Shown one piece after another: positions 17,027 through 25,934 of a DNA stretch of 64,000 bases. The notes beneath the pieces are model-generated. The model saw nothing but the letters and a program-made list of their open reading frames with translations, ran no database searches and had not been told where the DNA came from. This DNA comes from Oscillibacter valericigenes Sjm18-20 (GTDB lineage Bacteria; Bacillota; Clostridia; Oscillospirales; Oscillospiraceae). The stretch is taken from contig AP012044.1 in assembly GCA_000283575.1 (NCBI GenBank), positions 2,294,001 through 2,358,000 on the forward strand, written 5' to 3'. The translations under genes and the position numbers were made by a program. Each line of letters starts with the position of its first letter. Within the stretch, counting starts at the first letter, position 1.

Positions 17027-18133
17027 TTGAAAGAGCCCACTAACGAGAGCAAAATCCAGCGTCAAAAATGGCAGCCCATTGAGTACGTAGGACTGGTCCT
17101 TCTGATCGTTATCCTTTCCTGCATCTTTTTCTTCGACAAGCAATTCTCCGGAATGTTCGACGCAATGTTTACCCGCGGCTATAAAATGTTTGAATTCTAT
17201 CTGTTCGGAGCCTCAAAACTCGGCGCAGCCATTGTGGTTTCTGTCATGACAGGCCGCGTCCTGGAGCGTTTAGGCCTTACCGACGCACTGATGCGTCTGT
17301 TCCTTCCGATCATGAAATTCATTAAAATTAACGCCGCAGTGGTCGTCGGGGTGATCTACAATATTCTGGGCGACGTGAACGCCGCCGGACGTATTGCCGG
17401 TCCTGTGGTCATGAAAGCGGGCTGCACAAGGGACGAGCAGAAAATTGCAATTGCGACCATGTGCAACGCGCCCTGCTCCTTTTCCATCATCGTTCTGGGC
17501 ATCATTGCCCTTTCTGCCGCAGACATCAACCCCTTTCCTGTGATGATCGTGGGAATTTTCCTTCCCATTGTCCTCATTCCCGCTCTTTTGAGACTTTTCT
17601 GGCGTGATACCAAGGCCGCAGATATTACGGACCTGCCCCGCTTCACCCCTCAAACCGGGCCCATGGACACGCTGTTCGGCGCCGCCCGCGAGGGCGCACA
17701 GCTGGTATTTCTCTTCATTCTGCCCGCCGGCTGCGTGGTATTTGCCCTGATCGGAATTCTGGAGTATTTCGGGATCTGGCCGATTATTACAGATGCTCTC
17801 GGCGGGTTCTTCTCCATGATCGGAATCGAGCCCATGACCGGCGTCGACACCATTGTGACCGCCGGAACCCTCGCCATGAAGAATCTGGGTACTTACCTCA
17901 CTGACGGGACCATCCTTGCAACGACCGCCACCGCCAAGAAGCTGATCGTCGGGTCCTTTATCCTGGCCAACTCCGCTTGGCCGATTCAGGTCCCGCTGGG
18001 ACAGATCCCGGCCGTTTGGAATGGTGTTGTGGACCTTAAAACCGGTGAAATCATGCGGGCCGCTCTTATCGGCTGCTTCATCCGTCTCATCTATGCCGCG
18101 ATAATCGCCCAGATTTTTGGTCTGTTCTTCTGA
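17027..18133 (+). CDS. Nucleoside-recognition/GATE-domain membrane transporter
   Basis: 368 aa, eight or so membrane helices, TTG start fixed by TAGGAGGGG seven bases upstream. Two gate-like repeats are seen: the SKLGAAIVVSVMTGRVLERLG segment with NILGDVNAAGRIAGP, and AGTLAMKNLGTYLTDGT with LANSAWPIQVPLGQ. Proteins of this type resemble SpmA/SpmB and concentrative nucleoside transporters. Third gene of the racemase-NIF3 set, 40 nt after the NIF3 stop. It probably imports the compound that the two enzymes handle; the substrate is unknown. Confidence 0.8.
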   Translation: MKEPTNESKIQRQKWQPIEYVGLVLLIVILSCIFFFDKQFSGMFDAMFTRGYKMFEFYLFGASKLGAAIVVSVMTGRVLERLGLTDALMRLFLPIMKFIKINAAVVVGVIYNILGDVNAAGRIAGPVVMKAGCTRDEQKIAIATMCNAPCSFSIIVLGIIALSAADINPFPVMIVGIFLPIVLIPALLRLFWRDTKAADITDLPRFTPQTGPMDTLFGAAREGAQLVFLFILPAGCVVFALIGILEYFGIWPIITDALGGFFSMIGIEPMTGVDTIVTAGTLAMKNLGTYLTDGTILATTATAKKLIVGSFILANSAWPIQVPLGQIPAVWNGVVDLKTGEIMRAALIGCFIRLIYAAIIAQIFGLFF

Positions 18134-18157
18134 TCGTGTAAAAATTTCATTGAGGCT

Positions 18158-18184
18158 GCCGGCTCTGTTCCAAACAGGGCCGGC
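18158..18184 (+). terminator. Stem-loop after the GATE transporter gene
   Basis: GCCGGCTCTGTT pairs with AACAGGGCCGGC (one G-T pair) around CCA; weak T-tract (GGCTTTA). Located 25 nt past the stop. Confidence 0.6.
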
Positions 18185-18278
18185 GGCTTTACTGTCGGCA
18201 AAGCCAACTGAACTACGGACCACCGGGAAAGCATCTGTAAAGCACTTCCGCTTTCACAAAGTCCAGCCTCACATGTTT

Positions 18279-18308
18279 TTGACCTACTTCATATCATAAT
18301 GGTATGAT
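18279..18308 (+). promoter_or_regulatory. Candidate sigma-A promoter for the ORF at 18354
   Basis: TTGACC at 18279-18284, 18-nt spacer, TATGAT at 18303-18308. It argues that the plus-strand ORF that follows is the real gene in this stretch. Confidence 0.5.
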
Positions 18309-18353
18309 CAACCAACAGGGGCAACTGTGACGATTATGAAAGGGGTCAATTGA

Positions 18354-18890
18354 ATGAAGCTCGCTTTTGAACTTGTGCCCGACCTTGCAACTCTTATCGC
18401 GCCGCGCCACCGGTTTCACCTTTCCATTCTCAAGGACGGCGCGGAGATTCCCAACACCCGCGGCAGTGATTCTTACAGCTATCACGCAATGGTCCTGCCA
18501 AACCAGCCGATGGTAGCAACAGGAAGAGACGCGACCCACACTTTTGAGCCCGACCTCAAGGGCATCCGAGGAATCGCCGGGGTTGCCGTAGATGTTCCGC
18601 TCGCGGATATCGGAGAGCTTGACCACATTGCCGTCAGGCTTGATAACAATCTCATCCTCTCCCAGGAGATCTTGCAGAGCTTCTACAGCCTGCGCTGTTA
18701 TTTTGGCGAAAAATCCCTTCTCCTCCCTTTGAAAAGCCATCTCTGCCATGTGGATTGGAATGGTCTTGGAACCTTCGATATTGAAGCGGGCGCCCTGTGC
18801 AGGGAGTTTATGAAAACGCCGGAGGCCGAGGAAGAAAAACAAGATTCAACAGTTTTGTCTCTTGTACAGGACAGCAGCTACACACAATGA
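18354..18890 (+). CDS. Unrecognised 178-aa protein
   Basis: I do not recognise this protein. It begins MKLAFELVPDLATLI, has no membrane segment and ends in an acidic/charged tail that runs 45 nt into the 3' end of the convergent MATE gene. A 183-codon open frame on the opposite strand (18842-18294) covers the same DNA; the plus frame is preferred because it has a promoter-like site and GAAAGGGG 9 nt before its ATG, whereas the minus frame has no ribosome site and would start 4 nt after another stop. Base composition by codon position does not separate them clearly. Confidence 0.45.
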   Translation: MKLAFELVPDLATLIAPRHRFHLSILKDGAEIPNTRGSDSYSYHAMVLPNQPMVATGRDATHTFEPDLKGIRGIAGVAVDVPLADIGELDHIAVRLDNNLILSQEILQSFYSLRCYFGEKSLLLPLKSHLCHVDWNGLGTFDIEAGALCREFMKTPEAEEEKQDSTVLSLVQDSSYTQ

Positions 18891-20195
18891 GACGGTGTCC
18901 ACAATAGGCTGCACCCACATAAGGCCGTAAAGCGGCACAAGGGCATCCATTAAAAACGAGACCGGAATGTCCAGAACTCCCTTGCGGATGATTGAGCAGA
19001 CAAGGGCTGGTCTGGCTTTTCCCATAGCCTGAAATTGAATAATGATCGGGTAGCAGAGCGACATCATCGGCATTGCCGTCACCATCCTTCGCAAAAAATT
19101 TGCGGCATACTGGACCGTGGCAGGGTCTTCAATAAAAAATCTCGCCAGCGCCGGTGCAAACACCTCATAGATCACGAGGCAGAAAATCGAGAAGCCCAGA
19201 GAAATCATGCAGCCAAATCGGAAGGCCTGCTTTCTGCGCTCCTGATTACCGACGGAATAGTTATAACCCAGCAACGGCAAAAGGCCGTTGGAAACGCCCA
19301 TCGTGAAATACAGCGGCAGCTGGTCCAGTTTTTTGACGATACCAAGTCCTGCCACTGCCTCCGTGGCATACTTAGATACAAATTTTGCCTGTACGCTGAT
19401 GGCCACTACCGTGAGCGCAAACTGAATGGCCGAAGGAAATCCGACTGCAAGAATCTCCTTGATATATTCTCTGGTATGCCGCAGGTTACGCGGCGCGAGA
19501 CTCACGACCGTCGCGTCCCCTTTTTTTCCAAGGGCGTAGAAAATAAAGTAGCCCATTGCAGCCGCGTTTGAAATTGCCGTGGCAATCCCCGCGCCGACTG
19601 CGCCAAACCCTAAAAACTGCGGCAGCACGAAAACAGGATCGAGCACCGTGTTGAGGATGCCTCCCATGGATACGCCGATGGACGCATGCATGGCGCTGCC
19701 CTCCGCTCTCACCAGATTTGCAAGCAGCATATTGAGAATGGTAAACGGTCCGCCGATCATGATAACCCACCTGGCATAGCCCAGCGCAATGTCAAAGGTG
19801 CTCTCCGTCGCGCCGCAAAGCCGCAGAACCGGTTTTCCGAAAAGCAAAAAAGCAAGAGAATAGAGCACGCCTGCGGCTAGTCCGCTCCAAAACGAAATTC
19901 CCGCGATCCGCCGCGCCTTTTCGGGATTCTTTTTTCCCAGTGCGCGTGCAATAGCACTGGCGCCCCCCACGCCGAAGAGATTGGAGATAGCCGTAAGCAT
20001 CAGAAACATGGGAAACGCAACGGTGATTGCGGCAGTTGCAGCGGATGAATTCAGCATTCCTACAAAATAAGTGTCGGCAAGGCTGTAAATAAGCGTAATC
20101 ATCTGACCGGCAATGGCCGGGGCGATCTGCGTCAGAACAGCCCGCTTAACCGGCATTCGTTCAAAGATTTCTGTCTTTTGACTTGGTTGTCCCAA
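18846..20195 (-). CDS. MATE-family multidrug/Na+ antiporter
   Basis: 449 aa, twelve hydrophobic segments in two related halves; each half begins with the family pattern (LTQIAPAIAGQMITLIYSLADTYF in the first). MATE proteins export cationic drugs or metabolites using Na+ or H+. The MarR-type gene 107 nt upstream on the same strand, with its perfect operator, makes drug-inducible control likely. The last 15 codons overlap the convergent ORF ending at 18890. Confidence 0.92.
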   Translation of the reverse strand: MGQPSQKTEIFERMPVKRAVLTQIAPAIAGQMITLIYSLADTYFVGMLNSSAATAAITVAFPMFLMLTAISNLFGVGGASAIARALGKKNPEKARRIAGISFWSGLAAGVLYSLAFLLFGKPVLRLCGATESTFDIALGYARWVIMIGGPFTILNMLLANLVRAEGSAMHASIGVSMGGILNTVLDPVFVLPQFLGFGAVGAGIATAISNAAAMGYFIFYALGKKGDATVVSLAPRNLRHTREYIKEILAVGFPSAIQFALTVVAISVQAKFVSKYATEAVAGLGIVKKLDQLPLYFTMGVSNGLLPLLGYNYSVGNQERRKQAFRFGCMISLGFSIFCLVIYEVFAPALARFFIEDPATVQYAANFLRRMVTAMPMMSLCYPIIIQFQAMGKARPALVCSIIRKGVLDIPVSFLMDALVPLYGLMWVQPIVDTVSLCVAAVLYKRQNC

Positions 20196-20301
20196 ATGTA
20201 TTACCTCTTTTTTTCAAGGCAATGCCATAAATTCTAAGTAATGAATTGCGCACGATATGGCGTAAACGATGCAAGCAAACCGCATACGGTTCGGTGCGCT
20301 C

Positions 20302-20733
20302 CTAGTCGTTTTTGACATTTTCAAACGCCTGCTTCAGAAAACGGATAAATAACTCCTGCTCCCTGGTTTCCATACCATCCAGCAGTTTACCACCGGTACG
20401 CATACGATTTTGCTTCATTCTTCCACCAAGCTCCGCCCCGTATTCCGTGGGTGTGACGATCTGGCATCGCCCGTCCTGCTCCGATTTTTTCAGCGTGACA
20501 CACCCCTTTTCCGCCATACGCGCGACAATACCGCGGGCGGTCTGGTGCGTAATCCCGAACTCGTCCTTCAGGTCGGTCACGGTTGCGTTTTCATGGGCAA
20601 GGAAAAATTGAAGGCTGTCAGCCTGTGCCGAAGTCAATTCCAAATCCTGCAGGTGGCGGTTCCGGTTTTTGATGATCGTATTGGCCAGCCTTAAAATCAA
20701 CCGGCCCAGTTCGTTTTCAGTCTGATGTTCCAT
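20302..20733 (-). CDS. MarR-family transcriptional regulator
   Basis: 143-aa winged helix protein: dimerisation helices at both ends, recognition region with TDLKDEFGITHQTARGIVARM and the wing KKSEQDGRCQIVTPTEYG. Ribosome site GGGAGGTGAG sits 5 nt before the ATG. A 13-bp perfect inverted repeat containing the presumed -10 lies 25 nt upstream, so it should repress itself and probably the MATE gene that follows on the same strand. Confidence 0.9.
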   Translation of the reverse strand: MEHQTENELGRLILRLANTIIKNRNRHLQDLELTSAQADSLQFFLAHENATVTDLKDEFGITHQTARGIVARMAEKGCVTLKKSEQDGRCQIVTPTEYGAELGGRMKQNRMRTGGKLLDGMETREQELFIRFLKQAFENVKND

Positions 20734-20757
20734 TTACTCTCACCTCCCGGAAATTAC

Positions 20758-20791
20758 ACAGTCTGCTGTATAATATTGTACAGCAGACTGT
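20758..20791. promoter_or_regulatory. Perfect 13-bp inverted repeat, operator of the MarR gene
   Basis: ACAGTCTGCTGTA, an 8-nt centre TAATATTG and TACAGCAGACTGT. On the minus strand the centre supplies a TATTAT -10 element, so a bound dimer would block RNA polymerase at the MarR promoter. Confidence 0.8.
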
Positions 20792-20960
20792 CTAATAAGT
20801 CAAGCCCGTCTTATGTTACTTTATGCAGAATTTTATCCAGCACTTCCGGTCTAATTTGGTTGTCAAAATAGGCCATTCAACCCATTTACTCTATCTGGGG
20901 CAGCATACTAAGCAGTTCTCTTTTTCAGCTTGTCACCACTCCAATCCAGACCCAAAACGT

Positions 20961-21003
20961 AAAGAGCCCGAGAAACACCGATTTGGTGCATCTCAGGCTC
21001 TTA
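20961..21003. terminator. Stem-loop between the MarR region and tsf
   Basis: AAGAGCC...GAGA..CACC pairs with GGTG..CTC.GGCTCTT around a short loop. Imperfect long hairpin in the 440-nt interval 20734-21173; I see no gene in that interval, only short frames with no ribosome site. It could end transcripts from either side. Confidence 0.5.
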
Positions 21004-21173
21004 AAGTGCTGATTATGGGTTATCTCCGGGCTGGGTACCGGATATCGCTTGACCGCTGATTGCCCAACAGGAAGGACAAAATCAATTTATCCGAGCCAGC
21101 CGGAAGCAGGAGTTGTAAGGCGGTCAAACTGGCGAGATTTTGGGATAATTTGGGTGCGAGGGGAAAAAGTCGA

Positions 21174-22091
21174 TCAGCCCTTCACCATGGAGGCGATCTC
21201 GTCGGCAAAGTTCTCCTGCTTCTTCTCGATCCCCTCACCCTTCTCGAAGCGAACGGCGGAAGTAAACTCGATGGAGCCGCCCAAGGCCTTGGCAGAGGAA
21301 GCGATGTACTTCTCCACGCTCATGCTGCTGTCCTTCACGAACTCCTGCTGCAAAAGGCAATTTTCCTGATAGAACTTATTCAGTTTGCCGGAGGCAATCT
21401 TCTCCTTCACGGCGTCGGGCTTGGAAGCCATCTTGGGGTCATTGGCCATCTGGGCAACCAGAATCTTCTTCTCCTCGTCCAACACATCCTGAGAAACCTG
21501 TGTCTTGTCCCAGAAGCGGGGATTCAAAGCGGCGATCTGCATGGCGACGTCCTTGCCGACATTCTCCACTTTCTCAGCAGACAGGTCGGTCTTGAAATTC
21601 ACCAGCACGCCGATCTTGCCGCCGGCGTGGACATAAGGCACGGAGACACCCTCGGAGAAGCGGACAAAACGGCGAACCTTGATGTTCTCGCCGATGACCA
21701 GCACCATCTCCTGCTGCTGCTGGGTAACAGACAGGTCGGTACCCTCATACTTACACTCCATCAGCGCATCCAGATCAGCAGGATTCTGTTTTGCAACCGT
21801 AGCGGCCACGCCCTTGACGAAGTCCACAAATTTCTCGTTCTTGCCCACGAAGTCAGTCTCGGCGTTGACCTCCACAGCGACACCCACGCCGTCAATCACT
21901 GTGGCCAGCGCCATGCCTTCTGCGGCAATGCGGCCGGCCTTCTTCGCAGAAGCGGCCATGCCCTTCTCGCGCAGCCATTCAACGGCCTTTTCAATGTCGC
22001 CGTCAGTGGCGGCCAAGGCCTTTTTGCAGTCCATCATACCCACGCCGGTCATTTCGCGCAGGTTCTTAACATCAGCAGCTGTAATAGCCAT
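21174..22091 (-). CDS. tsf: Translation elongation factor Ts
   Basis: 305 aa. N-terminal UBA-like domain (MAITAADVKNLREMTGVGMMDCKKAL), the EF-Tu-binding TDFVGKN core motif, and two dimerisation-type subdomains. It exchanges GDP for GTP on EF-Tu. As in most bacteria it follows rpsB on the same strand, here after 56 nt. Length is normal for the Clostridia type. Confidence 0.98.
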   Translation of the reverse strand: MAITAADVKNLREMTGVGMMDCKKALAATDGDIEKAVEWLREKGMAASAKKAGRIAAEGMALATVIDGVGVAVEVNAETDFVGKNEKFVDFVKGVAATVAKQNPADLDALMECKYEGTDLSVTQQQQEMVLVIGENIKVRRFVRFSEGVSVPYVHAGGKIGVLVNFKTDLSAEKVENVGKDVAMQIAALNPRFWDKTQVSQDVLDEEKKILVAQMANDPKMASKPDAVKEKIASGKLNKFYQENCLLQQEFVKDSSMSVEKYIASSAKALGGSIEFTSAVRFEKGEGIEKKQENFADEIASMVKG

Positions 22092-22147
22092 CTTCGATAT
22101 TCCTCCAATTTGATGATTTAATGAGGCATACGCCCCGGAAGCGTCTC

Positions 22148-22906
22148 TTACTGGGCGGACTCGGGCGCGGAAGCCGCAGGAGCCGCGGGGGCTGCGGGAG
22201 CCTCCTCCATCTGCTCGCCCTGCTTTCCTTCCAGCATGGCGTTGGCCATGATAGAGGAGATCAGCTTGATGGCGCGGATGGCGTCGTCGTTGCCGGGAAT
22301 GACGTAATCAATCTCATCGGGGTCGCAGTTGGTATCGGCAATGGCGACCACGGGAATACCCAGTTTATGAGCCTCGGCGATGGCGTTGCGCTCCTTGCGG
22401 GTGTCCACGATGAACAGCGCGCCGGGGAGCGTCTTCATATTCTCCACACCGCCCAGATATTTCTCAAGCTTGGCGATTTCGCCCAAATGCTTCATGACTT
22501 CCTTCTTGGGCAGCATATCGAAAGTGCCGTCCTCCTGCATGGTCTTGAGCTGATGCAGCCGGTCCACGCGGGTGCGCATGGTCTTGAAGTTGGTCATCAT
22601 GCCACCCAGCCAACGGGCGTTGACAAAGTATTGTCCGCAGCGCTGGGCTTCCTCACGGATGGCATCCTGCGCCTGCTTCTTGGTGCCCACGAACAGAAGG
22701 CTCTTGCCGTCAGCGGACAGATCGCGCACGAAGTTGTATGCCTCTTCCAGCTTGCGGACAGTCTTCTGCAAATCCACGATATAAATGCCGTTGCGCTCGG
22801 TATAGATATACGGAGCCATCTTGGGGTTCCAGCGACGGGTCTGATGACCAAAGTGGACACCCGCCTCCAGCAGGGACTTCATGGATACGATACTAGAATT
22901 TGCCAT
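22148..22906 (-). CDS. rpsB: 30S ribosomal protein S2
   Basis: 252 aa with the classic S2 start region ([23 protein letters not shown]), [10 protein letters not shown] and the [26 protein letters not shown] block. The C-terminal 20 residues are Ala/Pro/Glu-rich. Binds the 30S head/neck with S1. First gene of the rpsB-tsf operon; GGAGGAACAAAACC precedes the ATG. Confidence 0.98.
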   Translation of the reverse strand: MANSSIVSMKSLLEAGVHFGHQTRRWNPKMAPYIYTERNGIYIVDLQKTVRKLEEAYNFVRDLSADGKSLLFVGTKKQAQDAIREEAQRCGQYFVNARWLGGMMTNFKTMRTRVDRLHQLKTMQEDGTFDMLPKKEVMKHLGEIAKLEKYLGGVENMKTLPGALFIVDTRKERNAIAEAHKLGIPVVAIADTNCDPDEIDYVIPGNDDAIRAIKLISSIMANAMLEGKQGEQMEEAPAAPAAPAASAPESAQ

Positions 22907-23096
22907 GGTTTTGTTCCTCCAAATATAAATTTAGTTTACCCTCTGGCGCTTCATTCCATCCGCCAGTTTCCATCGGAAACACAGACGGACAGTCCACCAC
23001 CATGCGTAATGCTGTAATATAATACCACAAACAGTCTATGGATGCAAGAACTATTTCAAAAAAAGACGCAAAATATTGACCGGAATCCCCTGCTTT

Positions 23097-23402
23097 TCAG
23101 GGGTTCCGGCCAAAACTCCCATATTTTTTCCGCCGTTTCCGTTCCAGCGCCGGGTCTCGCCGCTGGAACGGTTTATCGATCAGGATGATGTCGTCTCCGA
23201 TGCGCTGGATGCAATCCCAGGGAATGTAATACTCCTCTCCCCTGCCGAACAGGCCGAAAAAGCGGTACGGTCCGTATACAATGATGGCACACACCTGCCC
23301 CTCCGGCAGCTTCAACTCTACGTCCGCCACGTATCCCAGCCGGCAGCCGTCGCAGATATTGATGACCTCCTTGCACCGCATCTCCCGCATCCTGCACTCC
23401 AT
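23097..23402 (-). CDS. YlmC/YmxH-family PRC-barrel sporulation protein
   Basis: Start MECRMREMRCKEVINICDG at 23402 is chosen because AAGGGGGTGG lies 7 nt before it. The 101-aa product has the KEVINICDGCRLGYVADVEL PRC-barrel block and a basic C-terminal tail. YlmC/YmxH proteins are linked to sporulation in Bacillus and Clostridium; the molecular role is unknown. It sits alone, downstream of rpsB on the other side and after an ABC exporter on the same strand. Confidence 0.85.
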   Translation of the reverse strand: MECRMREMRCKEVINICDGCRLGYVADVELKLPEGQVCAIIVYGPYRFFGLFGRGEEYYIPWDCIQRIGDDIILIDKPFQRRDPALERKRRKKYGSFGRNP

Positions 23403-23486
23403 TGCATTCCACCCCCTTGAAAAAGAGGATATGCCGGAACAGGAATGTCCTATGCCCGATGGCAAAAGGCTTTGGACCGTGCGGCC

Positions 23487-25055
23487 TTACCGGTTGTTCA
23501 GTTCCGCGCATTCCAGCAGGTTCCGGCAAAGGAACAGCACCAGAAGGCTCGCAGGCAGATTGCCCACCACGGTCAAAAGCAGCATCCCCACCGCACCGAA
23601 GTCCCAGCCGAGTCCGCCCACCAGCGCCAGCGCAACACCAGGCGCCATTATAACAAGCGAAATCGCCAGATACATCAGCAGCACAAGCACCCTGGGCGCG
23701 CTTCCGCCCCAGATACGTTCCACAGCGATGTCCGCAGCCAGATACACGATACCAAACGAGATGCGGGCCAGCACCGCAGCCAGTATTTCCGCCGGACCGA
23801 GCTCCAAAAGCACGCCCACGGGAAGGAATACCACCAGCGCATCCAGCACCATGGCGGGCATCGTCTCCGCCAGCGCCCACAGGAGCTTTTTCAGCGCCGG
23901 CTCTGGCACCAGATAGAGGTACGGACGGGTCAGCTCATAGTTGAACCGCCCCGTTGTCATAGCGGAAAAGAGCTGCAAATAGGTGGCCAGAAGGAACGTT
24001 GGCAAAAGCCCGCCGTCCTTTGTGAACAGGCAGAAAATCACCGCAATCACCGCAAACAGCAGGCTGTTTCCGGGCAGGATAAACTTCCGGGAGCGGCGAT
24101 TTTCCAGCAAATGCTTGTGGAAAAAGGTGCTGGAGCCCCAGCCGCCGCGAATACCGGTCTTGCCCACCTTGATATTGGCGGGCAGCGCCTCCTGCATAGT
24201 CCCCTCTTTTTTGGCGGAAATGGCGGAATAGCTGATCTCCGCGCTTTTGAGCACATCCTCGTAATAATCCGGCTCCATGCGGAACAGCAGCCAAAGTAAA
24301 AGGGCCGTCAAAAGCACGCAAAGGCCAACGCCCTGGATTACAAGGCCCCAGTCGCCGACCAGCATGCCCTTTGCCGCAAGGCCCAGCCATCCCCCCACGG
24401 GAACCGCGTATAAAAATCCTCCTGTAGTCTCCGCCACAGCCCGCGCACCGATGTCTTCCAGCCCGAAAGGCAGGCACCGGGCGGCCAGCCATATCCCGCA
24501 CAGGGCAAATATGCCGGTGAAAACCACGCGGCAAAGCTTTTGCCGCCGCTGGTCGTGGCTGGTGAAGGCGTAGAGCATCATGGCCGCCACCTGCCCCAGA
24601 AAAATCACACCGCCATAGAGAATCAACAGCGCAATCATCTGGAAGACGGTGATGTTGTAAAAATTGCGGAGATTTGCATACTGGAACAGCAGGAAAAAGC
24701 CCACCAGCAGCGAGGTTCCCATCTGGCGCAAAAGTCCATAAAATAAAATAGTCTGCGGTCGGATCGGCGCGGTAAACAGCAGCGTCGCGTCCGAAAGATT
24801 AAAGATATTGCCGCCTCTTGAAAAGCCCGCGTTGGCCACCATGATGAACATAGCCGTATAAAATCCGAGGACAATAGCGACCAGTCCATCCATGCTGTGA
24901 TGCATATCATTCCCGCCGGTGTGGCTTCCGCCGATCATCGTAAAGACCAGCAACGCCAGCAGCACAATGACGTAAATCAGGCGGGACGGCTTTCTCACCA
25001 TTTCCCGAAGTCGGTTCTTCATGGTCTTGAAGGTCAGATAACGCAGGGGTTTCAT
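23487..25055 (-). CDS. ABC exporter permease (ABC-2 type, large)
   Basis: 522 aa beginning MKPLRYLTFKTMKNRLREM, with about twelve hydrophobic segments and a cytoplasmic loop in the middle. The start at 25055 overlaps the stop of the ATPase gene by 4 nt (ATGA), which decides it over a longer frame upstream. Together they form a two-component exporter, probably for a peptide, lipid or drug; bacterial relatives include the large permeases next to NatA/CcmA-type ATPases. Substrate unknown. Confidence 0.8.
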   Translation of the reverse strand: MKPLRYLTFKTMKNRLREMVRKPSRLIYVIVLLALLVFTMIGGSHTGGNDMHHSMDGLVAIVLGFYTAMFIMVANAGFSRGGNIFNLSDATLLFTAPIRPQTILFYGLLRQMGTSLLVGFFLLFQYANLRNFYNITVFQMIALLILYGGVIFLGQVAAMMLYAFTSHDQRRQKLCRVVFTGIFALCGIWLAARCLPFGLEDIGARAVAETTGGFLYAVPVGGWLGLAAKGMLVGDWGLVIQGVGLCVLLTALLLWLLFRMEPDYYEDVLKSAEISYSAISAKKEGTMQEALPANIKVGKTGIRGGWGSSTFFHKHLLENRRSRKFILPGNSLLFAVIAVIFCLFTKDGGLLPTFLLATYLQLFSAMTTGRFNYELTRPYLYLVPEPALKKLLWALAETMPAMVLDALVVFLPVGVLLELGPAEILAAVLARISFGIVYLAADIAVERIWGGSAPRVLVLLMYLAISLVIMAPGVALALVGGLGWDFGAVGMLLLTVVGNLPASLLVLFLCRNLLECAELNNR

Positions 25056-25768
25056 ACAACGCCGCCCTCCCCGCCTTCGGTGATGGCAAAGAACAGCTCC
25101 TCCAAACTCTGCTCCGCCGACTCTCCCCTTTTTCGGGTAGCGGCAAACGCACCGTTCATCATGATATGGCACACGTCCCACGTTTCCTCCACAGAGTCAA
25201 TCATGTGGGTGGAGATCAAAACCGTGGCGCCGCTCTCCTTCAGCTCCCGGAAGACCTCCTTCAATTCCCGGATGGCATGGGGGTCCAGCCCCACCATCGG
25301 CTCGTCAAATACCACCACTTTGGGCCGGGGCAGCAGCGCACAGCAGATTGAGAGCTTTTGCTGCATTCCCTTGGACAGCTCCTTGCCCAGCTTATCCTTC
25401 TTTTCCCAAAGCTCAAACCGTTCCAGAAGCCGCTGTGCGTATCCGTCGTCCTCCAGCCGGTAAGCCCGGCGGATAAATTCCAGATGCTCCTCCACGGTCA
25501 GCAGATCGTATACCGCCGGCACCTCCGGAATATAGCCAAGCATCCGCTTGGCCTCCAATGATTTGTTGGGCTTTCCGCAAATCTCAATGTCGCCTTCAAA
25601 ACGCAAAAGCCCCGTGATGCATTTGATCATGGTGGACTTTCCCGCGCCGTTGGGACCCAGCAGCACCGCCACCTCTCCGTCATTCACGAAAAAGCTGATG
25701 TTCTGATTTGCAACGGTTTTACCGTATTTCTTAGTCACTTGATTGATGCGAAGCACGCCGTCTCTCAT
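25052..25768 (-). CDS. ABC transporter ATP-binding protein
   Basis: 238 aa. Walker A GPNGAGKST (38-46), signature LSKGMQQKL, Walker B VVVFDEPMVGLD and the H-loop STHMIDS are all intact. CcmA/NatA-type subfamily. Translationally coupled to the permease gene downstream. Confidence 0.93.
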   Translation of the reverse strand: MRDGVLRINQVTKKYGKTVANQNISFFVNDGEVAVLLGPNGAGKSTMIKCITGLLRFEGDIEICGKPNKSLEAKRMLGYIPEVPAVYDLLTVEEHLEFIRRAYRLEDDGYAQRLLERFELWEKKDKLGKELSKGMQQKLSICCALLPRPKVVVFDEPMVGLDPHAIRELKEVFRELKESGATVLISTHMIDSVEETWDVCHIMMNGAFAATRKRGESAEQSLEELFFAITEGGEGGVV

Positions 25769-25934
25769 CCTCTCTCTTTATATAAAATCTAACTCATTTT
25801 AATATAGTCCCCTGTAAAAGTCAACTCGCACCGCCGCTTCGTCCCCCTCATCTCGACAAAACCTTCCAGTATAGGAAAATCAGCCGCCGGAAATACTGAT
25901 TCACGAAGAAAAATCAGGTAGCGAGGTGGCTTTC

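Noticed and set aside
18294..18842. Minus-strand 183-codon frame opposite 18354-18890
   Set aside because: No ribosome site and starts 4 nt after the MATE stop; kept only as an alternative in the plus-strand entry.
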